Assembly (NCBI RefSeq): GCF_002019635.1
Contig: NZ_KV917372.1
Span: forward strand, 744,001-808,000
Direction: 5' to 3'
Origin: Metabacillus halosaccharovorans
GTDB lineage: Bacteria > Bacillota > Bacilli > Bacillales > Bacillaceae
Length of the DNA stretch: 64,000 bases
The position numbers and the translations under genes were made by a program. The notes below the pieces were generated by a model. It had not been told where the DNA came from and searched no databases. It saw nothing but the letters and a program-made list of their open reading frames with translations. Of the stretch, positions 1 to 7,153 are shown piece by piece; positions within the stretch are counted from its first letter, which is position 1; each line of letters begins with the position of its first letter.

Positions 1-128
1 CTATTATTATAAGCTGTACTTCCGGGGTTTCCGGTATCGTGAGCGACTGCTGCTCTAACCTTTTCGATTTTTTGACCACTTCTCGCTTTACCTTTTTTTA
101 TATAATCTCTAGTAATTTGATAAGACAT
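1..128 (-). CDS. Phage endolysin, N-acetylmuramoyl-L-alanine amidase (5' part; runs off window)
   Basis: Only the first 42 codons are present; the gene continues past the left edge. The N-terminus reads MSYQITRDYIKKGK, and shortly after comes AVAHDTGNPGSTAYNN. This is the start of a zinc amidase (Amidase_2/PGRP) fold, whose first His is a metal ligand. Such enzymes cut the amide bond between MurNAc and L-Ala and lyse the host at the end of infection. The ATG (128) overlaps the holin stop by one base. A GTG one codon upstream (131) is an alternative start, and GGGAGGT sits 8-10 bases upstream. The class is inferred from a short stretch, but position after the holin supports it. Confidence 0.8.
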   Translation of the reverse strand, partial: MSYQITRDYIKKGKARSGQKIEKVRAAVAHDTGNPGSTAYNN

Positions 129-349
129 CACTCATTACCTCCCTTTTTATCTTTCAATCTTTCTTTTACATTTGTGTTCTTCCAAACTGCATATATATTA
201 ATAGCCAAAGCTATTGTAGCTGCTACCAGAACAACAAAAGCATCAATGCTTTCCTGTGTAAACCATTCAAAAGAAATTCCAATTGTTCCAAAGAACATTA
301 ATAAAGCTGTTAAAAATCCACCTAATAAAGTAGCAATATCCTTTTTCAT
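128..349 (-). CDS. Small phage holin, two membrane segments
   Basis: A 73-residue protein with two hydrophobic helices (about residues 7-25 and 38-57), a short polar linker and a strongly charged C-terminal tail (KERLKDKKGGNE). This is the usual form of a small class II holin, which forms membrane lesions that release the endolysin. It lies directly upstream of the amidase and its stop overlaps the amidase start. The exact holin family (phi LC3, SPP1/XhlB or Dp-1 type) cannot be decided by eye. Function is inferred from topology and lysis-cassette position. Confidence 0.75.
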   Translation of the reverse strand: MKKDIATLLGGFLTALLMFFGTIGISFEWFTQESIDAFVVLVAATIALAINIYAVWKNTNVKERLKDKKGGNE

Positions 350-351
350 AT

Positions 352-645
352 TTAAGCATCTCCTTTATTTTCAATTGTGTCTAATCGCCTATGTGCTTGC
401 TTTGCGGATTCCTCAACCCTTGTAATTCGTTCACTGTGATCATTTAATTGTATTTCTTTAGCTTTTAAATCAAGCAAAATATTATCCACACCCCTACGGA
501 TATATCCTAGTTCAACTTTTAATTCTGCCCTTTCTTGTCCATCATCTTTAACTGATTTTGTTCTATTGAGTTGGTAAACCTGATAACTAATTACCAATCC
601 AAATGCTGCAATTAATATCCCTACTTCTATTGTCAATGTCATCAA
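352..645 (-). CDS. Membrane-anchored coiled-coil protein of the lysis cassette (XhlA/BhlA-like layout)
   Basis: 97 residues. One N-terminal membrane segment (about residues 6-22) is followed by a charged, heptad-rich region (about 35-92) that should form a coiled coil. Small proteins with one membrane helix plus a coiled coil, such as XhlA and BhlA, are common partners of holins in Bacillus phages. This one has the anchor at the N-terminus, unlike XhlA, so orthology is not claimed. It ends two bases before the holin start. It is probably an accessory holin or a regulator of holin timing; this is inferred from neighbours only. Confidence 0.55.
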   Translation of the reverse strand: MMTLTIEVGILIAAFGLVISYQVYQLNRTKSVKDDGQERAELKVELGYIRRGVDNILLDLKAKEIQLNDHSERITRVEESAKQAHRRLDTIENKGDA

Positions 646-660
646 AACCTTTCATAAAAT

Positions 661-688
661 ATAAAAACCTAGCCATAAAGACTAGGTT
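661..688 (-). terminator. Rho-independent terminator between tail-fibre and lysis genes
   Basis: On the minus strand, AACCTAG and CTAGGTT pair around a 9-base loop and are followed by a TTTTTAT run. The hairpin lies in the 50-base gap after the 62-aa gene, so it may limit read-through from the tail operon into the lysis cassette. Confidence 0.65.
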
Positions 689-695
689 CGATAGT

Positions 696-884
696 TTATT
701 CTTTTACAAGAGATACTGTTTTAACACTTCTTGAATCAATGATCACTTCACCGATTAGGACAACATGATCATTGGTTTCACTGTTCTGCGCTTCCTTTAA
801 TTGTGTGAATATCTCTTGGACATTGTAATTATCAACCTCGGTTGTATGAACTTCACCACTATGTTCAATGATGATGATTTTCAT
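696..884 (-). CDS. Phage hypothetical protein, 62 aa
   Basis: A small acidic protein with no membrane segment and no motif I recognise. It looks like a short alpha/beta fold: MKIIIIEHSGEVHTTEV, a helix with QEIFTQLKEAQ, then a strand-rich end. Its start overlaps the stop of the upstream coiled-coil gene by one base, so the two are translationally coupled. Position between tail fibre and lysis genes is typical for small tail-fibre accessory proteins of Bacillus phages. No function is proposed. Confidence 0.6.
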   Translation of the reverse strand: MKIIIIEHSGEVHTTEVDNYNVQEIFTQLKEAQNSETNDHVVLIGEVIIDSRSVKTVSLVKE

Positions 885-1156
885 TATTTATCTTCCCCTT
901 TCGCTTTTTCAGCTTTTAATGTATCAATCTCTTTTTTCAACTCTTCGTTTTCAACTTTTAGATTTTCATATTGTTGTAATACATTTTGTAATCTTTCTTG
1001 GAAATCTGCTGATTGTGCCGCAAAAACCGCTCTTTCTCTTGAAATTCTTGCTAGATCATTTGAAATTGCATTCATCGCTTTTTCATTTAGAATATTTTGA
1101 TGTTGTAATAATAAATCCTTTTCATCGAATTGTTGTTGTGGTTGTTGTTCTGTCAT
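884..1156 (-). CDS. Coiled-coil phage protein downstream of tail fibre
   Basis: 90 residues, Gln-rich at the N-terminus (TEQQPQQQFDEKD), then almost entirely charged heptad repeats ending in LKVENEELKKEIDTLKAEK, which predicts a long coiled coil. It has no membrane segment. It follows the tail-fibre gene by 15 bases with a good Shine-Dalgarno (AAAAGGAG). A role as tail-fibre assembly factor or small structural protein fits the position but is not shown by the sequence. Confidence 0.6.
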   Translation of the reverse strand: MTEQQPQQQFDEKDLLLQHQNILNEKAMNAISNDLARISRERAVFAAQSADFQERLQNVLQQYENLKVENEELKKEIDTLKAEKAKGEDK

Positions 1157-1171
1157 TTTAACCTCTCCTTT

Positions 1172-4100
1172 TTATGCGATTTGTCCTAAGACTTCAATGA
1201 CATCATTATATTTTTCTTTCAATTCCTCGATTTCTCTTTTTTGTATTTTTACAACATGCCATAGAGTTGAAATCATTGAATAGGTATCTACGTTGCTACC
1301 ATTACTGATTGGTGCTGGCATCATTTCAGCAATTCCACCTATTCTAGGTTTATCATATACCCCGGATTCAACATCAGAAATCATGTGATATTTGGATATA
1401 TTAACGCTATCCAATAACATTAGCGCCTCTTCATCGGTAAGATCTGTTATGTTAGTTTTCAATAATGCCGATGAGTTATTTCTAAAAGCAGATGCTATTA
1501 AAGCAACACCATATGTTGCTACAGGACTATCCTTTCTAGCACTAAACTCTAATTCTTTGTTTGTTCCGTCATAAAAAAATCTTCCATATGAACCATCATC
1601 ATATTGAGAACTATAAGGATAAACCCTTGCATAGCCACTGATATGTTTTAAAGTACCTTCAACACCGCCACTAGAGATAAGATTACGACTAGCAACAATA
1701 TCCCCATTAGTGTTGATATAAGCCTTACGTACATTATCCCAACGCCATTCATATATGTTATTAACAGAATCATCATTTCGGACTGTCCATGTTCCACCAG
1801 GTGCAGTTAAAGAAATTGTTGGATCATATCCAGAAGATTGTGAAATGATTTCAATACCACCAAATGTTGAAGGATCTAAATACTGCCTAAAAGAGCTAGA
1901 ATTGATAGTTACATCATCATTTAGGTTTGTTATTCCATTAAGATTAATTGCCCCTAAACCTACATTCGGACTGTAATCATAAGGAGTTAAATTAATATCA
2001 CCATATTTTGATACAAGATTAAGAGGAGCAGACGATCCCTCAGCTGATAATGTCATTTTACCGAATTGTGCATATACCTCGAAATCCCTATTAGCCCCAG
2101 AACGTATTATACCGGCTGATTGATCACTTTGGTTAGTGATGGTTAAGTTAGCATGACCATCTACATTTTTTATTTTGATTGGACCATTCATATTCGGAAT
2201 TCTAACTCCGCCACTAGGAGAGATTAACCATTCAGCAGCCCCCGCAACGGTTACCCTTGATGCATCTGAAGTCATTAACATGAAATCATTCTCTTCATCA
2301 CAGGCAAAACCTAATCTTTCAACCCCACCAGATACAAAATTTAATTGTTGATGGCTCAGATCATTTTCATCAGCCCAACTGTCCATGAATATGCCATCTT
2401 CACTAAAAGCAAATCCACCTCTGGACTTAAAAGCGAATCCATATCTACCTAATTCAAATTCACTATATAGATAATTTACATTAGAAGCATTTTTTCTATA
2501 TCTTTGATGTAAAAATTCACCCGATGAAATTAATGATTGATCTTTTGTACCATCTGTATAGGTATAAACAGAAGTAAATTCAGCCCCTTGAATGGTCGTA
2601 GATGAATTCCCTACAATCGATTGAATAGTAGAACCTGTGATGGTTACCCCTTCTATATCAATTGCTTTTAAAATTCCAGTTGTGATCTTACTTGCATCAA
2701 GATTCGCGATCTTTGCATTCGTGATCGTTCCATTAGCAATTTTAGCATTCGTGATAGCTAAATCCGCTATCTTCGCACTATCAACTGCTAAATTAGCAAT
2801 CTTCGCATTAGTGATCGCTGAACTTGCAATTTGAGCCGTTCCAACTGCTAAATTTCCGATCTTTGCATTGGTGACTGCTAGATTTGCGATTGCTCCTGTA
2901 CCTACGGCTAAACTTGCAATTTTTGCAGAGGTAATCGCTAAATCATCAATCTTCCCTGTGGTAACTTCAAGATTTCCTATCTTCGCTTCTGTGATAGCTC
3001 CATTTGCGATGGCTGCATTTCCAACTGCTAAGTTTGCGATTTTGGCTGAAGTGATTGCCGTATCTGCTATTTTTGCATTGGTAACCGCTAAATTTGCGAT
3101 TGCACCATTAGAAGCCGTTACTGAATTAGCCGCCATTTGATCTGCCGTTACTGAATCAGCAACGATATTTCCACCATGAATTATGGTAGAACCAGTAGGT
3201 CTAAATGGTGTTGGTATAGTTTGTGTAACATCTTCAACTTTTTCCAATTGAAAGGCATCCCAATATACTGTTCTAGCTTCTGAATCTTGGGTTCTTATAT
3301 ATACAGATACCTTTGCAGTATTAGCCGGAGCAGTAGCCGCTGAATATAATCTTGTCCATGAATTATTTTGGTCAATGGTTTTCGATCCATAGGTAGAAGT
3401 TAATGCATTTCCAGAAGAATCCCTAAATACAAGAGAGATAACTAATGATGCAGTTGTATCATAAGGTCTTAATGCATAAACACTAGCTATCCATCTTTCA
3501 CCCGGTTTCGCATCAACAAAACCATTTGAAGTTTCTATATATTTATAAGAATTCGCCGCGCTATTTAATGTTTTTAAAGAATACCTACCAATATAAGCAT
3601 GGTCTTGTGTTATTTCACAAATAGAATTATTTCCACTTTGCCCAGGTGGTTGTACTCCTAATCCGAATTGATCTAAAGTATCCCATCCCGGCGGCATCAC
3701 ATTACTACTAGAAGTATAAATTACATCAGCACTTATGAAATCTATCTGTGCATTGGTGATGGTAGCATTTGCAATCTTAGCACCTGTAACCGCTAAGTTT
3801 TGAATGGCTCCTGTCCCGACTGCTAATTTAGCAATCTTCGCTTCTGTGATAGCTCCATTATCGATCTTCGCATTGGTTACTCCAAGATTAGCAATCTTTG
3901 CTCCTGTAACTGCCAAATCTTGAATAGCACCTGTACCAACTGCCAAGTTTGCGATCTTCCCATTTACAACTGCAAGATCATCAATCTTTGCTGATGTTAC
4001 CGCTAAGTTTTGAATCTTAGCTTCGGTTATGGCTCCATTAGCTATTGCCGCATTACCTACAGCTAAATTAGCGATCTTGGCTGATGTAACTGCTAAATCA

Positions 4101-6406
4101 TCGATCTTACCATTCGTAACTGCAAGGTTTTGTATAGCTGCCGTTCCAACTGCAAGATTCGCAATCTTGGTTGAAGTAACTGCTGAATTCGCTAACTTTT
4201 CAGCATCAACCGCTAGATCTGCTAGTTTCGCATTGGTTACTGCATTAGAACCTAATTTCGTTTCTGTTACTGCTCCACTTGCTAATTTAGAAGCATTAAC
4301 CGCCAAATCTGCTAATTTACCATTTGTAACTGCCCCAGAACCTAACTTTGTTTCTGTGACCGCTCCACTACCAATTTTCCCCTCTGTCACCGCTCCATTT
4401 GCAAGCTTAAGAGCATCAACCGCTAAATCGGCTAATCTTGAATTGGTTATTGCTCCACTACCAACTTTTAGCTCTGTAACTGCACCATCTGCGATTTTTT
4501 GAGCCGTTACCGCTAGATCATCTAACTTATCATTGTTAACTGCTCCATTTGCGATCTTAGAAGCATCAACGGCTAAATTTCCTAACTTAGAATTGATAAC
4601 AGAACCATTGGCCATCTTCTCTGCTATAACTGCTAAATCTGCCAATTTCCCTGTTGTGATAGCACTATTTCCTACTTTAACCTCGGTAATAGAACCATTT
4701 GCTAATTTATTTGCATTTACTGCTAAATCAGCTAATTTTCCATTCGTAACCGCTCCACTACCTATCTTACTTTCGGTAACTGCAAGATCAGCCAATTTTG
4801 ATGCATCAACCGCTAAATCGGCAAGCAAATCATTTGTGATGGCTCCAAACATGATTTCATCCGTTATAATCCTTGCCGTTTGTGCTGAAGCTTCTAAACT
4901 GAAATCACTAGCATTTCCATGAGTATTTACACCCCTCACTTTGTAATACCATTGTTGATTGGTATCAACAGAATGAGTGTAACCAGAAGATTTCCCCCGA
5001 TATATGAGATTAGATGGATCTGGTGTAAAATTACTCAATTGAGAAGCATATAACTCATATTCAGCAACATATAATTCACTTTGGAATGTCCAATCTAATA
5101 AAACAGTTTGAAACAATCCACTAGCCGTTAATGTTGGAACATCTGGAATAATATCTGGAAAATCAGAACCATCAATAGGTCCCGAATCTCCCCCACTCTC
5201 CCATATGCCCTCTTTATCATTGATCTTCGCTTTAATGGCTTCAATTTCTCTTTCCTCATCGTATAATTCTATGAACTGCCCCATTTCCACCTTACCAACG
5301 TCATGGGGATTCGACACATCATACTCATAAGAAATAATTCGTAATTCTACTTCAATCGGTTCTGCAAAATTACGATCAATGGCTATATTCGTATCTCCTA
5401 AACTCACTTTCTCGAATTCATAACCATCAATATTTTCAAGTAATAAACCATCGATTGTGTAATTAGCAAACTGTTTAGATTGAATTTGAAGGTTATTCCA
5501 AGTATCAAGTAATAATTCTTCTGGATCTTCAATATCACCATTTTCATAGAACCCAAAACGATGTCTACGGCTTCCATCAGAATTCTTGTAACCGAATTGA
5601 GAAAGAGCCTTTGGATCTCCTACCCATTCCTGTCCTAAAGGCTTGTCAACAGGATCACCATTAGCAACAGACCATTCAACATCTGCGAATGTGATCTTTC
5701 TTGTATATCCACCATCTTCTGTTTCAAGACTTTTCCCACGACCATATAAAGCTGTTTTAACATAAGACTTTTTATTGCGACTGATTGCAATAATATCTTT
5801 GTCTATTTCCCATCGCTTACCTGTATCAGCTCCACGTCTGGGAAGAATATCTATATATCTCCCAACTATTTCATTATCTAGGATTTCGATCCGATCCCTT
5901 AATTCTCCACCCCATGTGTTAAGAATCTTCTCTATGGCATCTTTAACACTAATATAATAATAGTTGGTAGAATTGATCCCTAATGGTGCTACTGTTCCCC
6001 TCTGCCATCTAGTATTGATCAAAGCCCGATCTAGTGCATCTTCTGCGGTTGTATCATAAGGGCGAACATCTTCTAAAGGCTCATCCACTAATTCCATGAA
6101 AGAAGGTTCACAGATTGCATGGATCTCTGCCCCTTCTTCACCATCAACACTTTCAGTTTCCCTAATAATGAATAATCGGAAATACCCATCCTTATCCATG
6201 AATGCAACTTGGTTATCTTCCTTTACATGCACAGAATCTTCATGAGTAGCCGGTACATTAAATTCAAAAGTCGAACCTCGGTTCAATTCTTCTTTAAAGG
6301 GTGCATTCCAGAAAGGACAGGCTGCATGTTCTTCGTCTTGATCTGGTTCATTTGATAATACCGCTAATAAATCGTCGTTATCATCAAAAAGTAGTAGGTC
6401 TGACAT
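1172..6406 (-). CDS. Giant tail-tip/tail-fibre protein with decapeptide repeats and S74-type chaperone domain
   Basis: 1744 residues. The N-terminal ~400 residues look like the Gp18/endopeptidase-tail (Tal, PF06605) domain that docks on the Dit hub. Residues about 424-512 form a fibronectin-III domain. Residues about 521-890 are roughly 37 tandem decapeptides of the type LAVTNAKIAN. Residues about 890-1060 look like a carbohydrate-binding jelly roll (GWDTLDQFG onward). A second block of about 13 decapeptides covers about 1106-1236. A beta-rich region follows. The last ~100 residues resemble the Peptidase_S74 intramolecular chaperone (SSALLKTNI, RIGGIAE, final coiled coil), which trimerises the fibre and may cut itself off. 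It follows the Dit gene by 21 bases. It is the likely receptor-binding protein. Confidence 0.88.
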   Translation of the reverse strand: MSDLLLFDDNDDLLAVLSNEPDQDEEHAACPFWNAPFKEELNRGSTFEFNVPATHEDSVHVKEDNQVAFMDKDGYFRLFIIRETESVDGEEGAEIHAICEPSFMELVDEPLEDVRPYDTTAEDALDRALINTRWQRGTVAPLGINSTNYYYISVKDAIEKILNTWGGELRDRIEILDNEIVGRYIDILPRRGADTGKRWEIDKDIIAISRNKKSYVKTALYGRGKSLETEDGGYTRKITFADVEWSVANGDPVDKPLGQEWVGDPKALSQFGYKNSDGSRRHRFGFYENGDIEDPEELLLDTWNNLQIQSKQFANYTIDGLLLENIDGYEFEKVSLGDTNIAIDRNFAEPIEVELRIISYEYDVSNPHDVGKVEMGQFIELYDEEREIEAIKAKINDKEGIWESGGDSGPIDGSDFPDIIPDVPTLTASGLFQTVLLDWTFQSELYVAEYELYASQLSNFTPDPSNLIYRGKSSGYTHSVDTNQQWYYKVRGVNTHGNASDFSLEASAQTARIITDEIMFGAITNDLLADLAVDASKLADLAVTESKIGSGAVTNGKLADLAVNANKLANGSITEVKVGNSAITTGKLADLAVIAEKMANGSVINSKLGNLAVDASKIANGAVNNDKLDDLAVTAQKIADGAVTELKVGSGAITNSRLADLAVDALKLANGAVTEGKIGSGAVTETKLGSGAVTNGKLADLAVNASKLASGAVTETKLGSNAVTNAKLADLAVDAEKLANSAVTSTKIANLAVGTAAIQNLAVTNGKIDDLAVTSAKIANLAVGNAAIANGAITEAKIQNLAVTSAKIDDLAVVNGKIANLAVGTGAIQDLAVTGAKIANLGVTNAKIDNGAITEAKIAKLAVGTGAIQNLAVTGAKIANATITNAQIDFISADVIYTSSSNVMPPGWDTLDQFGLGVQPPGQSGNNSICEITQDHAYIGRYSLKTLNSAANSYKYIETSNGFVDAKPGERWIASVYALRPYDTTASLVISLVFRDSSGNALTSTYGSKTIDQNNSWTRLYSAATAPANTAKVSVYIRTQDSEARTVYWDAFQLEKVEDVTQTIPTPFRPTGSTIIHGGNIVADSVTADQMAANSVTASNGAIANLAVTNAKIADTAITSAKIANLAVGNAAIANGAITEAKIGNLEVTTGKIDDLAITSAKIASLAVGTGAIANLAVTNAKIGNLAVGTAQIASSAITNAKIANLAVDSAKIADLAITNAKIANGTITNAKIANLDASKITTGILKAIDIEGVTITGSTIQSIVGNSSTTIQGAEFTSVYTYTDGTKDQSLISSGEFLHQRYRKNASNVNYLYSEFELGRYGFAFKSRGGFAFSEDGIFMDSWADENDLSHQQLNFVSGGVERLGFACDEENDFMLMTSDASRVTVAGAAEWLISPSGGVRIPNMNGPIKIKNVDGHANLTITNQSDQSAGIIRSGANRDFEVYAQFGKMTLSAEGSSAPLNLVSKYGDINLTPYDYSPNVGLGAINLNGITNLNDDVTINSSSFRQYLDPSTFGGIEIISQSSGYDPTISLTAPGGTWTVRNDDSVNNIYEWRWDNVRKAYINTNGDIVASRNLISSGGVEGTLKHISGYARVYPYSSQYDDGSYGRFFYDGTNKELEFSARKDSPVATYGVALIASAFRNNSSALLKTNITDLTDEEALMLLDSVNISKYHMISDVESGVYDKPRIGGIAEMMPAPISNGSNVDTYSMISTLWHVVKIQKREIEELKEKYNDVIEVLGQIA
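2702..3091. repeat. Second decapeptide-coding repeat block (30-bp units, about 13 copies)
   Basis: Degenerate 30-bp tandem repeats inside the tail-fibre gene encode units such as LAVTNAKIAD, LAVGNAAIAN and LAITNAKIAN. They are separated from the first block by the carbohydrate-binding-like domain. Exact 10-residue periodicity suggests a regular beta-solenoid or triple-stranded shaft. Confidence 0.8.
3737..4846. repeat. First decapeptide-coding repeat block (30-bp units, about 37 copies)
   Basis: I counted about 37 consecutive 10-residue units, from GAITNDLLAD to ATITNAQID. Two sub-types alternate: LAV-x-x-x-K-I/L-A-D/N, and GAVTE-x-K-I/L-G-S. The first ~22 units favour K-L and the later ones K-I, which suggests separate amplification events. 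Copy number could vary by slippage or recombination. Confidence 0.85.
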
Positions 6407-6427
6407 CTTCCCACCTCCTAAAAAGAA

Positions 6428-7153
6428 TTAAGCGAACCGAGGTTTATAGGTTAAATCACTTACCGATGTAAGGGCATCATCTATAATCAATGTGTTACTG
6501 CCTTTATCGAGAGAAAACCAAGTTGAAGAAATATCCAGAGTAGGCATTTGAACATTTCCGTTAATCAAAACTTTTCTTTTAGTAAAATCTAGTTCCAAAA
6601 CATCTCCAGCAGAGAAACCGAAAATAACTCTTACAAATTCACCTGTTAAATTTTTGGTAATTTTATAGTCTGTAGCAGAAGCAGAAAATGTAGCCGTAAT
6701 TATAAGATTTTTATTTTTTACACCATCATTATTTACGGTTATAGTTCCTGCATCATCAGTAATAGTTTTTTCTGGTTTGTATTTATAAGGGTTCCTCATA
6801 AATGGTATTGTCCCACTAGTGATAAAATAATGTTCATCATCATCTATATCACCATTCAAATATGCATAATATGTTGTATCTGGTTCATCTGAAAAAATAA
6901 CGGGAACTACTTCACCTTCTACTAAAATGGCATTTAGTTGATCCATTTTATCTCTAATATCCTCTAAACCATCAGTTTCTATAATGTAATCAACTTCTAA
7001 AGGCTTATCAGGTAGTCTTTTTCGAACATAATAAGAACCATCCCTAGAAGGCATGGTTACTGTTTTTGTTTCTATATTGACTAATCCTCTACCTCTAACT
7101 TTCAGAACCCTAATAGGAAGAGGGATGCCCTTATAAGTCATACTTAAACTCAA
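6428..7153 (-). CDS. Distal tail protein (Dit), siphovirus tail component
   Basis: 241 residues. The N-terminus (YKGIPLPIRVLKVRGRG, then VTMPSRDGSYY) is typical of Dit (PF05709), which forms the hexameric hub joining the tail tube to the tip proteins. The C-terminal half (about residues 130-241) is beta-rich, as expected of the galectin-like domain of SPP1 gp19.1-type Dit. The gene sits between tape measure and Tal/fibre genes, the standard order, and its start overlaps the tape-measure stop by 4 bases (ATGA). Confidence 0.88.
   Translation of the reverse strand: MSLSMTYKGIPLPIRVLKVRGRGLVNIETKTVTMPSRDGSYYVRKRLPDKPLEVDYIIETDGLEDIRDKMDQLNAILVEGEVVPVIFSDEPDTTYYAYLNGDIDDDEHYFITSGTIPFMRNPYKYKPEKTITDDAGTITVNNDGVKNKNLIITATFSASATDYKITKNLTGEFVRVIFGFSAGDVLELDFTKRKVLINGNVQMPTLDISSTWFSLDKGSNTLIIDDALTSVSDLTYKPRFA

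Noticed and set aside
2637-4922. Several rightward open frames of 65-157 codons opposite the tail-fibre gene
   Set aside because: They are the antisense reading of the repetitive decapeptide region, low complexity and without ribosome sites.
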